A DNA stretch of 64,000 nt from Ischnura elegans (Eukaryota; Arthropoda; Insecta; Odonata; Coenagrionidae): assembly GCF_921293095.1 (NCBI RefSeq), contig NC_060251.1:40777644-40841643 (forward strand). The letters are read 5' to 3'. This document shows positions 23,901-31,712 of the stretch, piece by piece. The position numbers were made by a program, and so were the translations under genes. Every line of letters begins with the position of its first letter. The stretch's first letter is position 1. A model generated the notes under the pieces. It worked only from the letters and a program-made list of their open reading frames with translations. It was not told the origin of the DNA and ran no database searches.

Positions 23901-26490
23901 CAATGCTTTGCATGATTTTTATTCAGTGCGGCGCTTATAAATTGTTTGAATAGTTAGTCGTTATTTGAGTAAGGAAATTTAGTGATGCAAAAAAAAAAAC
24001 GCCTTTCGTCTGGATTTATGCTTACGTTTATCGGATAGATGTTTATCTGTCGCCGCACCACTCCTGTTCCTGTATATCTGTTCGCAACAGCTATATTGGC
24101 TATTATTTGCTCCACCTCCGGTTAAGCGACAATTCGCTATAGCGAGTGTTTATCAGTGCACCGTGGGGTGTCGTTATATCGAGGTTGCACTGTACATGAA
24201 AGCCAGTCACATGCAATTAATTATAACTCTTATTTTTTACTTTTCAGGATTCCACAGATCAAGGTCTAGGTCTAAATCCTCGCGTGAAGGCTCAAAATCT
24301 AGAGACAATAAGTCAGGATCCAGTAGGAGGAGGAGAAGGTCAGCCTCTCGAGAAAGGCATTCGTCCAGTTCTCGTTATTCCAAGAGATCCAGATCCCATA
24401 GGAGCGGTAGAAGGTCAGGATCCCGGGAGCGTCGCTCTTCAAAATCTCGTGGTTCTAAAAGATCAAGGTCACCTGGTAGCAGGAAAAGATCACCATCTCC
24501 AGATTATCAACCTTCAAAATCAAGGGAGCGTCGCTCCTCAAAATCTCGTTCTAAGAGGTCAAGGTCGCCAAGTGCAAAGAAGAGGTCTAAATCTAAGGAG
24601 CGCAATTCATCTAAGTCAGGCAGATCATCTAGACCTAAGTCACCTGGAGGCAGGAAAAGATCAAGATCACCGAGTAGCAGAAAAAGGTCAAAATCCCGTG
24701 AACGTAATTCCACAAAGTCAGTCCGGTCATCGAAGCCTGGGTCACCTAGCAGTAGGAGGAGGTCAAAGTCTGGTGAACGCAGCTCCTCCAAACTTGTTAG
24801 GTCATCAAGGCCTAGATCACCTAGTGGGAGGAAAAGATCAAGGTCTCCCAGTTACAGGAGAAGGTCAAAATCTGGTGAGCGTTTCTCATCAAAGTCGGAT
24901 CGATCTAAAAGACCTAGGACTCCCAGCCGAAGAAAGAGGTCAGCTTCGCCCGGGGGCAGCAGGAAAAGGTCGACCTCTAGGGATCGTCGTCCCTCCAAGC
25001 GTGGTGATTCGAGGAGATCTAGGTCACATAGCATTGTGAAAGGTTCGAAAACAAAAGACAAGGGTAAGTCACGAAGTGGTCGGGAATCTAGATCACCAAG
25101 CAGGGATTCTAAGTCTATCAAAATCCCATCAAAGTCTAATGACCCTTGTGGTTCAAGATCACCAAGTGTGAGGAAGAGGTCCGGATCAGGGGAGTTCTCA
25201 CCAAAGAGAATTCGATCTCCAAGTTACAGGAAGTCAGCTTCAGTTGAGCGCAACTCTTCAAAACCTCCTAGCCCCAGGTCACCTCCTAGCATGAGAAGAT
25301 CAATGTCCAGGGAAAACTTACCGCCCAAATCTCCTTATGATTCAAGGAGATCCCCTTCTCCAAGTTGTGCTCGAAGACCAGACTCACGTGAATGTGGCTC
25401 TGCTGAAAGAGATGTTCGCCCAAAGAGCCACAAGAGATCTGCTTCACATGAACGTAGTTTGTCAGCACCCAGGAGTCCAAGAAGGTCAAGTTCCCGTGGT
25501 AGCATGAGGAGATCACCATCAAAGGAGCACCCTTCAAAATTTCCCAGTCGCAGAGAATCACAATCAAGGAATAGCCGGAGGAGTTCAGAATCAGAAGAAG
25601 GCCAGTCATCAAAGCCTTACAAGTCAAGGAGATCAGTAACGCCTGATCATCGCAGGGGACCTATGACACCTGATCGCCATAGAAGATCAACCACCCCTGA
25701 ACACCGTAGGAGATCTTTGACACCTGATCGTCTTAAGGGGCCTATGACTCCTGATCGCCGTAGAAGATCTATTACTCCTGATCGCCGTAGGAGGTCAATA
25801 ACACCTGATCGCCGCAGGAGACCATCTGAAGAGTATAGGATGATGGAGCATCGTGGTCCGAGGTCGTTGAATTCTCCTACTGACAGAAGGTCAACATCTA
25901 TGGAGATTCGCTCTCCAAAACCTCATAGTCCTAGATCACCGTCACCTGGCTTTGAAAGGAGATCATCATTAGAAGGATATCATTCAAGTTCACGTAACTC
26001 AAAGGCATTTGACATGCCTGGTAGGAATGATCGTATGATGTCCCCAGAACCTACTTCTCCTAAGTCTCCAAGATCTAGACCTGATTCCCCTCTTTACAAG
26101 GAAGGTTTTGTAGCAGAGGAGCGGTGTCCATTGCCCCATGGTTATGATAGATCTATATCACCAGTGAGCAGGCAACGGTCGGAATCACCTGAAAGTAATG
26201 CCTTCAGATCTCATAATTCTGCCATGTTGAGGTCACCTGGTAATAGGAGTTCACCATCTCCGGATCATTGTGCACCTGCGATACGTTTATCAAGCCGGCT
26301 AAGATCTTCAAATAGCAGAAGGTCGCCTTCTTCAGAGCATCAAACATCAGATTCTCACAAGGCAGGGAAATCACTGAGTGGCAGAAGAAGGTCTTCCTAT
26401 TTAGAGTGTAACTCATCATCATCTGGAAACTCAAGGCCAGGATCCCGTAACAGTCGCAGTAGGTCATCATCTCAGGAGAATCAGTATTAA
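8970..26490 (+). CDS. Two-RRM SR splicing factor, SRSF11/Srp54-like
   Basis: Predicted nuclear splicing regulator of 1013 aa. Coding exons: 8970-9085, 9160-9296, 11665-11753, 11935-12081, 12949-13127, 15010-15140, 24248-26490; phases 2,1,0,0,2,1 join without a break. The ATG at 8970 lies 7 bases after an acceptor, so an untranslated exon lies upstream. RRM1 (residues 1-85) starts KVIQVTNIPMQVTKDQM and has RLYPT and SRICFIKY, very close to fly Srp54 and human SRSF11. A linker with PPYPDLPENY and RRTLVVSNL leads into RRM2 (about 155-235) with GEVKYVRL, then VYHS as in fly Srp54. The last exon encodes an RS domain of about 740 residues, much longer than in SRSF11, with repeats such as RKRSRSPS and TPDRRRRSI. 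RRM1 is more diverged than in true Srp54 and lacks the usual EEAMKRVREAQ helix, so it may be a paralogue. Confidence 0.87.
10437..10606. repeat. 170-bp near-perfect palindrome
   Basis: The arms 10437-10517 and 10527-10606 are reverse complements except for a few bases near 10474-10480 and 10565-10572. The loop is the 9 bases 10518-10526 (GGCGCTCTA). It lies in intron 2 of the SR gene. Part of the left arm plus the loop, read on the - strand, forms a hammerhead ribozyme (separate entry). The long hairpin arrangement matches the inverted terminal structures of Penelope-like elements. Confidence 0.85.
10478..10526 (-). ncRNA. Minimal type I hammerhead ribozyme (predicted)
   Basis: Read on the - strand from 10526 down: AGAGCGC, then CUGAUGA, U, GAUGA, loop UUAC, UCAUU, GAA, ACCCGGGU, C, GCGCUCU. 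AGAGCGC and GCGCUCU pair over 7 bp as stem I; GAUGA and UCAUU form stem II with one G-U pair; ACCCGGGU is an 8-base self-complementary stem III ending in the cleavage triplet GUC (10487-10485). All conserved core bases are present apart from one extra U before stem II. Very short stem III, working as a dimer, is the known form in Penelope-like elements and retrozymes. Activity is inferred from pattern only. Confidence 0.68.
11367..11500 (+). CDS. Possible exon encoding a membrane anchor (weak)
   Basis: In intron 2 of the SR gene. An ATG opens a frame with Cys-rich start MERWCKCCKPYAV followed by about 22 hydrophobic residues (VLVLVAGLFFLIIGAVLVSF) and MLPAGPN, then a possible donor AATGAA|GTATGC. 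A short Cys-rich cytoplasmic start followed by one membrane segment is seen in CD36-type receptors, but nothing else of that family is visible. It could be the first exon of a nested gene, a relic, or chance. Confidence 0.2.
12114..12265. mobile_element. 152-bp hAT-type MITE with 8-bp target duplication
   Basis: Terminal inverted repeats CAGGGGCGGATCCAGG and CCTGGATCCGCCTATG. The 8-base duplication TCCTCACG stands at 12106-12113 and again at 12266-12273. Both features are diagnostic of hAT insertion. Runs of G near the right end form a C/G-rich block. Non-coding; it sits directly after the 12081 donor of the SR gene. Confidence 0.85.
13594..13828. mobile_element. MITE with AAGGCC ends
   Basis: The left end AAGGCCTGTTTGCAGGATAC and the reverse complement of the right end, AAGGCCAGGTTGCAGGAAAC, match with three differences and continue into ACATTAA. 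TTA occurs at both edges, hinting at a PIF/Harbinger-type insertion. A truncated relative with AAGGCCTGGTTGCATGC lies at 15290. Non-coding. Confidence 0.62.
14469..14712. mobile_element. Palindrome-rich MITE, CCATACACGT ends
   Basis: Left end GGCCTCCCATACACGTCC, right end GAACGTGTATGGTAGGCC, with TAA outside on both sides. A third copy of the end (GAACGTGTATGGTGGGCC) lies inside at about 14645, and the centre holds a strong palindrome around AAGGCCTGGACTGTGCAGTC. GC content is far above that of the flanks. Non-coding; in an intron of the SR gene. Confidence 0.65.
15371..18374 (-). mobile_element. Decayed hAT transposon, split by a Penelope element
   Basis: On the - strand, 16256-15664 encodes in two overlapping frames the C-terminal part of a hAT transposase: a helical region, then TTTVFSECLFNTAGNISAKK and RLDLDRAKMLNFYNQN, which correspond to the dimerisation motif (SERLFSAAGNI, then KKRNRL). 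At the right, CATCTCTA closes a terminus reading TAGAGATGGGTCGGTTCCGG on the - strand; at the left, related GGTTCTCGG repeats at 15400-15450 mark the other end. The N-terminal half of the transposase is missing or unrecognisable, and the frame is broken. The left boundary is approximate and no clean 8-bp duplication was found. Confidence 0.62.
16320..17819 (-). mobile_element. Penelope-like retroelement, 5'-truncated, RT plus GIY-YIG
   Basis: Read on the - strand. The reverse transcriptase part (17818 to about 17400) has LSFDVCNLFTSVP, QTSLAMGSPLSPILAEIFI and YRYVDDIL, the A, B and C motifs of the Penelope family. A frame change near 17410 continues with SIKFIIEYGGKNINFLDLSI and VYRKxT-like IYRKSTFTD. 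Further on, at 16860-16730, comes the GIY-YIG endonuclease (GVYELTCDDCETKYIGQTG) followed by a stop and then LNDEHHWCNFD and GRKLDFLEQFEI. The 3' end (16440-16340) carries the family tail with TTGCCGAAACCATGGTCGG. N-terminal RT motifs are absent, so it is truncated at the 5' side, as is common. It interrupts the hAT relic. Confidence 0.85.
18546..19475 (+). CDS. LINE ORF1 protein with PHD finger and coiled coil
   Basis: 309 aa. Residues 1-53 form a PHD-type zinc finger: CNKCEED, CYGC, HFNC and WRCVTC supply the C4HC3 ligands. Residues 95-165 are a long helical stretch predicted to coil (KEQLKQKDTLICDLQKK). The remainder (about 165-300) has the look of the RNA-binding and C-terminal domain of LINE ORF1 proteins, beginning RLEIVGIP and ending in a basic KNETSRIIKV region. 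In the family this protein binds element RNA. It precedes ORF2 by about 130 bases in another frame. The frame is unbroken. Confidence 0.85.
   Translation: MKCNKCEEDIVDEEFVNCYGCSSRIHFNCAGIRESTYRSMSSKKKEAWRCVTCRCAENSKQNEQSRNPPAASVEAQPAEEQQESCSTDAVLTREDVLQIKKSLTFLSHGYDEFVSTINAFKNTVGELNNTISDLKEQLKQKDTLICDLQKKVNRLEQKQLENRLEIVGIPLGDSDSSELLTAKVIDVAKDVGVVIDSRTISEVFVLPKAKTKLQKIVVEFNSKVVRKSLLINRTSLNSPENRKKYPNAKIYINESLTPYLKNLMWQVRTRAKELDFKFVWYRNGGILVKKNETSRIIKVENENDLCKLI
19606..22551 (+). CDS. LINE ORF2: EEP endonuclease and reverse transcriptase
   Basis: 981 aa from the ATG at 19606 (the frame is open further upstream, with a GTG at 19561, but no earlier ATG). The N-terminal third is an apurinic-type endonuclease: LNVRSLKKG, LLTEVNI, GDFNLNL and SDHFPVGVF. 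The RT spans about residues 480-790: RPIYKQGKKNDTNNYRPIS, YIDFTKAFDTID, SGVPQGSILGPILF and the catalytic YADDIALV. A basic C-terminal region follows. All catalytic motifs are present and there is no internal stop. It nicks target DNA and copies element RNA in place. The group could be CR1, Daphne or Jockey; a phylogeny would be needed. Confidence 0.9.
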   Translation: MDPLSSIASDVECKSYESTGGFLNNVNLFKGCIFCSLNVRSLKKGWDEVKVLLNMLNNRGQVLACLLTEVNIKSSEMGPYNLLGFNSFHKLREERKGGGMIVFLREVLPATVVDFELDECESLILKMVYDSNTVLLVCVYRPPHCKKKDFLISLESFLESRSENQIILIGDFNLNLKSKKDTNVDAYKNLLASNGLTACITKSTRIEIKKRKVTASCLDHINVKGFHSKLDGFIIKTKISDHFPVGVFIHTDKSLPEDKVMGQSTHLCDRRVTQLINRINWSTLLTLNDSDSIYQQLCEKLNHLYSLSKIRQRENIGNNTFKLPWMNNAIYSEIQIRDTLFKKYKSNTTNKVHRNNYRTQRNKVTSLIRRSKISYVRSNLERNKDDIRKTWLLINSLRGVTSKKSIDMQIKSNFKNINLNYVCESFASQFTNDIQKILPQCSQHILNPGAKKIIPSTFLLLPATPADIQSILQQSKNKCPGHDNIRMIDLSCKHDIIAATTHWINKSITEGKLHNDLKLAVIRPIYKQGKKNDTNNYRPISILPSLDKVIERYFAVQLINFIEKFNIITTHQYGYQRNKSARSLLEYFSEDVRKSLNKNWSVLAVYIDFTKAFDTIDINILLKKLERCGIRGIPLTWLESYLTNRKLLVKLFEHKSTIKSVTSGVPQGSILGPILFCIYVNDIPEYINHSKIYMYADDIALVSISKSFEMAKEKMQQDFYAIQCWCHDNKLVINDKKTVTMQFRNAKATRKLIKLRFHTHLCLHTGNPGHKKSNCHLYSCSFISQVNSFRYLGLTVDENFDFSEHINHLCNRLRCILYQLYCVKYTLPIQFKKMLYLSLGEAVLRYGLWGSTNKTLLRKVEKIQNNMVLQLDPRERNVFKIYKNLNMLPIRDLLHYILITDNYFNNSYKTVRNVTHDIGLRSTRIYNVPSFINAHGKRTLEHVVPKLFNTLPQNLQSIENISLLKTRLRHWLLEKYNDTDI
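22549..23388 (+). repeat. Tandem duplication (about 380-bp period) in the LINE 3' UTR
   Basis: Unit 1 begins with GAGAATTATGTTTGCTTATG near 22550 and unit 2 with GAGAATTCATGTTTGCTAAT near 22931. Both contain GTATAAAGAAAGATACATAT, TCCTGTAATGTTAATGTGTA and TATGTATGTACTCTTGC in the same order. Unit 2 is longer because of an insertion of about 60 bases (22980-23090). Identity is high but not perfect. Confidence 0.85.
23613..24192. mobile_element. 580-bp TA-flanked MITE just upstream of the RS exon
   Basis: Ends CAGTGGAAGTTAAAGCGA and TATATCGAGGTTGCACTG, flanked by TA at 23611-23612 and 24193-24194. Inside each end CTATAGCGA recurs. This is the common arthropod CAGTGGAACCTC end of Tc1/mariner or pogo-related MITEs. 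It ends only 55 bases before the RS exon acceptor, so it sits where branch-point signals are expected. Confidence 0.75.
25638..25820 (+). repeat. Coding tandem repeat in the RS domain
   Basis: Seven units of 9-10 codons centred on TPDRRRRSI or close variants (TPDHRRGP, TPDRHRRST, TPEHRRRSL, TPDRLKGPM, then three near-identical). Thr-Pro sites give it a proline-directed phosphorylation pattern distinct from the Arg-Ser repeats around it. The last three units are almost identical at DNA level, suggesting recent expansion. Confidence 0.8.
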
Positions 26491-28806
26491 ATCAACATCT
26501 CATGTTGTGGTTGTAAAGAGATCAGTATCCTTTGTGTAGATAAGCTGATCACTGATACAGTACTGAGATGGGTTTATGTGTAATATGTTTTTAAATCATG
26601 TGGAAATTTAACTTGATGATATCCTGGGTAATGTCACTTGCTTGGATATTCTATTCGTGTGTTAAAGAGGATAGATAATTACAAGCTTTTTGAATGTCTA
26701 AATTATAGAATTCCAGAATCATTGGAGAATGCAGTGTTTATTTTATTTTTGATCCTTTAATGTGGAAAATATAAATATGTAGGAATCAGTGTGAGTTTTA
26801 TATATGTATGTACCTACATTAGTTGACAAATGTACAATGTATTCATGATTTGGAAAGCTTTAGGCATAGAACCCCTCCTTCTTTGTTGTAATTCTTTCTG
26901 TAAATCAAGTAATTCCATATTTGAAATTGTTTCTTTTGACCATGGGGCTGAAAACTTTGAATGTCTATTTTGTATTTGTTGTGCTGTGAGCATTAGGAAT
27001 TCATCATTTTGATGCAAGATCGATCACTGAATGATTGCTGCATTTTGTGGCATTGTAAATGTTTATTAATATGTTTTGGAATGTTAATACTTTCACCATG
27101 TATAGCATTTGAAAGCATTTCAAAAATTGGATTTATTTTAATTACATTAAACTTTATATACACTTAAAATCTATTTGATAATGAGCATATTTCCAATTGC
27201 ACTGAATTTTGTATAATTTTGAAAGGATTTGATAAAGCATATCAACCAAGTACAAGATTTGGAGTATAATTTAATGTACCACCTAATTATTCACTTACTG
27301 TTTCAATACTAAGGTTTCTTTGTATGATGATAGCTGTCACAAAAGGTCATGTCACTGCAATTTTTGGGACATGAGCCGGAACTTAAAAAATTGCTGATGA
27401 ACGTGAGGTTGTTCAGTGTAGAGTAACGGTGGGACCCTTCCTAATTACTTTCAACACTTGCTTGTTGAGTAAGTGGCTGACATTTCCATACTTGCGGCAC
27501 AGTTAGATCTTTTGCTCTTTGAAACATTTCTCCCTCAAATAAAAAGGTAAGTTCTTGGTGACGGATGCTTCTAACCACTCACCTGTGTTTCTCATGCATG
27601 TGCCTTTGAATGTATAGAGATGTTTTAATTGGCTGTGGCCTCATTCAATACTAGTATTAATGGAGGCCATGGATTGGTAGACACACATATTTAAGGTATA
27701 CTGGAGTGTTACAGAGTACAGCCTCACTGACTAGCCATTTACTCAGGGTAATAGTTCATGTTTTTTGATGAATATTTTCAATACAACTTGGAGGGAACTT
27801 GCAGATAACTAAGAAACTTTATGCTGAGAACTCCTATAGTGATTCTTGTGTTAATTTTGTACCCATTCCCTTATGTATTTTTTTAGTCCATTTGTGTTTT
27901 GTGAATGGCACTAACCAAAGAAATCTTAACTTCATTGTAATGTAAGTTTAAAAGCCACAGCCAGAAAAATTTGTTGTGGGGGGTTAGACAGGGTCAATGT
28001 CTTATGGGGAGTTTTGTTAGTAAGAGGTACACCTATGACTGATCTGTTTAGTATTTTTGCAGTTTTTGAACCCCTCAACCCTCCCCTTGCTCTCCCAGCC
28101 ACCCCCTCAATTGTTGCCTTGTTCCTTCCCTTACCTTTACCTTCACCCCTTCCATTTCTACCTCCCCTGCCTATTATGCACGAGTGGCTGGTTCTTTTGC
28201 ATGAGTTGTATAGCTTGGTTCAACCACAGCTTCAGCCTGATGCATGCGAATTACATTCATACAGGTTGAGGGAGGCTATTCCTTTCCCTGAGCCACGTGG
28301 GATGGTGCCGCATTAAAATGGAGTGAATGTGAGAAACCCAGCCTACTGAGAATTTCTTTCCCTGGAAGCATGGGAGTACATGCTGAGATTGAAGTCCTGG
28401 CATCCACAGGACTCATCAGCCATGTTAGGTGGGTGTAGTGCCCAGATATTGAGTCGGCAAGGGCATAGCCAGAAATAATATTTAGGGGAGGTTGGCCTGT
28501 AATACCCTTATGCCACCCCCCCAGAAAAAATCCTGGACCCACCCCTACTCTATGGTATTCTGATATAGCACCCTGCATGGTAGCTTTTTATTCACAATCA
28601 AGCCTACCAATTCTTTTTAATTATATGAATTTGAGTCCTGCTGTCTTCCTCACACTTTCCTGAAATCCTTTTATTTGACATTGTTAGCCATGGATGCTGA
28701 TAGAAAAATGTCAGCGTGTGCACTCAGCTCTGCCCTTAAGGCATCATGTTGCCAGGTGTGGTGATGAAGCTTTTTTTGGAATGGTAAAATAAAAATTTTT
28801 TTTAAG
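26491..28806 (+). other. SR-gene 3' UTR and intergenic stretch
   Basis: AT-rich 3' UTR after the TAA at 26488-26490. Possible polyadenylation signals are ATTAAA near 27146 and AATAAA at 27538. Positions 28454-28550 resemble a worn MITE of the GGGGCGTAGCCAGG kind (GGCATAGCCAGAAATAATA at the left, CCTGGACCCACCCC at the right), without a clear target duplication. A C-rich tract lies at 28070-28170. The reading frames here look like chance. Confidence 0.4.
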
Positions 28807-28808
28807 TA

Positions 28809-31710
28809 CCGTCAACTGGGGTAACTTTGGCCCAACTTTCCCAACTTTTTGTGAAACAAACAAGTTTCTACCAATTTATTTGTGATGAAAATTGCTTTTA
28901 AGTTTTCTAGTTATTATTGAATTATGTGCCTTAAATTTAAGCATTAGTTTAAGTCTCTAATAATTTTCCTAACCTAGATTTAAAAAATTTAAAAATTGGG
29001 ACAAAGTTACCTGGGATTGGGGTAACTTTGTCCCAACCATTAAAACCTTTAAAATTTAGTACCATATTGTAAGTGGAGTAAAGTTACCCCATACGAGATT
29101 CTTTTCAAGTATTCAATTCTAAATTTTACTTGTTTTTTTGATTTAAAACTTTATGATTTGGACAAAAAATGTGGAAAAAGTAAACAAACTGTTACACTTA
29201 AAGAAAACCTCACTTTATTGTTATAAAAGGAAGTTAAAACATGTTTAAACCCTAAATAATTTTATATTTGCTTGATTAAACAAGTTATTCCACGAAATTG
29301 TCTAGTTCTGGGACTGTGAACTGGTTCCTCTTTGAAGCTACTTTAGGAGGATTTATTTTTGCCCAAACGTCATCCCAGTCATAGTCCATGCAGTCTTGCT
29401 TCTCAGGCCAGCGCCAGAATTTTAGTTTTTTTTCCATGCACTCAACTACTGGGCCATGATCAAAAAAGCTTACTATTTTGCCAGGGTACTTTTGTCCATT
29501 GTAGATCACAATTACAAAGTTATCAACGGCAAAATCTTCTGCTTTCCATTTTTTTTTTGTTTGAGCAGTAGGTTCGTCTTTCTTAGATTCTTCCTGAAGG
29601 TCTTCCATGTCTGAAAATGATTCACTCACTCCATCTGACTCTAACATCATTTCCACATCATCTTCATCCGAAGAAGAATTGTAAGACTGTTTAGGCTTCT
29701 TCTTGGGAACATTTTCTTTCTTAGAATTTGAAGAGGTGTGCTTTGACGAAGAGAGTTTATTGGTTGCTTCTAAGATAGATTCTTCGACATCCTTAACTGA
29801 AACACTCTTTCCTGCAGGCACTTGCAGCTTCCTCTTTCTCTTTTTGGGGCCATCTTTCGTCAAGTATTCAGCTCTCTTTTTCTCCAGTTGCTCAAGAAAG
29901 GCTTCTCCTATTACTGTGTTGTCAACCGGTTGGTTTTCTGGCAGCCTGTCTAGTAGTTTCTGTTTATTAAAAGGATGGATTCCACACTTTTCAAATCCAG
30001 CCTTCAGGTTTCCTACTTGATTTTCTGCTAAAGTAGCCATTAACTCTTTTAATAGAGTCGGAAATGCATCCTTTGGAATGGTTGTGAACTTAGAGCCAGA
30101 AACAGACTCTTTCCATTTGCTTAAGATTGCTCGCCATGATTTTTTCATGGGGGAAAAGAAGGCCACATCTAAAGGTTGGGTTAGATGGGTGGAGTTCGGT
30201 GGTAAGCAGACAAATTTAACATTATTTTCTTCACAAAGCCTAAGTACATTTAAACTAATGTGTGAAGACAAGTTATCCCCAATAATAACTTTTGGCCCAC
30301 TTTGAGTTCTCACGTGCGCTAAGAACAATGACTCAAACCAATCTTCAAAACACATAGCATCAAACCAGCCACTTTTAGAACGATTATAACGAGCCCCTGC
30401 TGGTCCATTCTCAGTCCAAGTTGACCACATATTATCTGCCTTGTACACAACATAGGGGGGAAGGAGAGTCCCTGCAGCATTTCCAGAAAACATCAGAGAG
30501 GTCGCACTTTTACTATTATTGCATATGTTTTCCACATATTTAGCTCCCCTCTTGCAAATAACCTTTTTGTTTCCAGGGTCATCCGTAAGATTGGTCTCAT
30601 CGTAGTTCCAAATATGAGTGGCAGGAACGTTTTTGATCACTTCTTTCAGGTTTTCCATGTAGCTTTCGATGTCTTTAGCACCAACTTCAGCTCTTACTTT
30701 TTTTATGTTAGAGCTGAGACGACTTGTCAGCTTCTCATGCCTTTTCAAAAACGATTTGGTCCATTCGTAGCCAGGGAGGTTTTTATGAAACTTATCTATT
30801 ATGACACCTTTCTTATCTAAATAGCATTTTACTGCATATCTGAAATCAGTCTCAACAACTGGAAATCCATAGTCGGACAGTATTATCAAGTACTTTTCAA
30901 AAGCCAGCTCTTCTTCATCGCTAAATATTCTTGCTCGACCAACTGTATTCATGTGCCTGCCTTTCAATTTGTTCTTAATTGTAGATCTAGGAATGCCATG
31001 CCTTATTTCTGCAGCTCTTTGTGTTAATTCACCTGCTCGTATAGCCTTAAGACATTCCTCCAATATTTCTGGTTTGTAGTTAGCATAATTTCTAGTCCCA
31101 AGTGGTTTTATCCGGTTTCTCGGCATTTCCCCTGCAGCAAAACACACAATTGTAATTATACACAGTTTAACAGGGATATTCTGCAATTTTTTTTTAGCAT
31201 CTTGAATGAATAAATAACAGCAAAAAAAATTTCTACCACAAATAAACAAACAAATATACCTCGGGGTAACTTTGGCCCAGCCACCATGTTGGGCCAAAGT
31301 TACCCCAAATCTGGTACAAAGTTAAACTAACCTACAAAACTCATCTCAGTTTGTAAACTATAAACATAAACAAATAGTTGTATTGATATTAAGTTAAACA
31401 AAGGATTACAGTAAAAGAAAATTCACTTACCAGCTCTCAACCGCTTTAAAATAAGAACGAGGTAACAAAAGTTGGAAGACAACAGAATCCAGCACTTTTA
31501 CAACACCAAGATGAAGCAGCACTGCAGTGGTGGTGAAAAGTGTAACTAAACCCAGGTTGGCTCAGAAGTGTGGCCAGTGTTGCCATCTATCAGGAAATGC
31601 TAGAACTAAGTCAGTAAATCAACCTATATGTCAAAATACGGTACATTTAAACTTTTTCTAGTTTTGGGCCAAAGTTAACCTCAAAGGGCCAATGTTACCC
31701 CAACTGACGG
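28809..31710 (-). mobile_element. Complete pogo/Tigger-type DNA transposon
   Basis: 2902 bp. Terminal inverted repeats: CCGTCAACTGGGGTAACTTT at the left and, reverse-complemented, CCGTCAGTTGGGGTAACATT at the right, with TA outside both (28807-28808, 31711-31712). TA duplication plus a psq-type helix-turn-helix and DDE_1 transposase places it in the pogo part of Tc1/mariner. The motif GGGGTAACTTTGGCCCA is repeated inside both ends (about 29017, 29084, 31262, 31291, 31664), likely transposase-binding sites. It lies between the SR gene and CRYZL1. Confidence 0.9.
29285..31126 (-). CDS. Pogo-type transposase (HTH_psq plus DDE_1)
   Basis: 613 aa from MPRNRIKPLGTRNYANYK. I chose the ATG at 31126 because a splice acceptor (TTTTGCTGCAG) lies 10 bases upstream and the longer open frame begins in intron-like sequence; a donor GCTG|GTAAGT near 31433 would complete a 5' UTR intron. 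Residues 10-60 form a psq/CENP-B-type helix-turn-helix (ELTQRAAEIRHGIPRSTIKN). The DDE_1 domain shows NYDETNLTDD, IIGDNLSSH and THLTQPLDVAFF, giving all three acidic residues. A Lys/Ser-rich linker leads to a C-terminal module (DFAVDNFVIVIYNGQKYPG, then WPEKQD) seen in some insect pogo-like transposases. The frame is unbroken, so it may be active or very young. Confidence 0.88.
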   Translation of the reverse strand: MPRNRIKPLGTRNYANYKPEILEECLKAIRAGELTQRAAEIRHGIPRSTIKNKLKGRHMNTVGRARIFSDEEELAFEKYLIILSDYGFPVVETDFRYAVKCYLDKKGVIIDKFHKNLPGYEWTKSFLKRHEKLTSRLSSNIKKVRAEVGAKDIESYMENLKEVIKNVPATHIWNYDETNLTDDPGNKKVICKRGAKYVENICNNSKSATSLMFSGNAAGTLLPPYVVYKADNMWSTWTENGPAGARYNRSKSGWFDAMCFEDWFESLFLAHVRTQSGPKVIIGDNLSSHISLNVLRLCEENNVKFVCLPPNSTHLTQPLDVAFFSPMKKSWRAILSKWKESVSGSKFTTIPKDAFPTLLKELMATLAENQVGNLKAGFEKCGIHPFNKQKLLDRLPENQPVDNTVIGEAFLEQLEKKRAEYLTKDGPKKRKRKLQVPAGKSVSVKDVEESILEATNKLSSSKHTSSNSKKENVPKKKPKQSYNSSSDEDDVEMMLESDGVSESFSDMEDLQEESKKDEPTAQTKKKWKAEDFAVDNFVIVIYNGQKYPGKIVSFFDHGPVVECMEKKLKFWRWPEKQDCMDYDWDDVWAKINPPKVASKRNQFTVPELDNFVE

Positions 31711-31712
31711 TA

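Noticed and set aside
24284-25039. A 251-codon + frame inside the RS exon, and - strand frames of 88-113 codons
   Set aside because: Shadows of the repeated AGA/TCA codons of the RS domain; Leu/Gly/Gln- or Asp/Leu-rich without domain.
28014-28316. Pro/Leu-rich 100-codon frame
   Set aside because: Arises from a C-rich tract; no conserved pattern.
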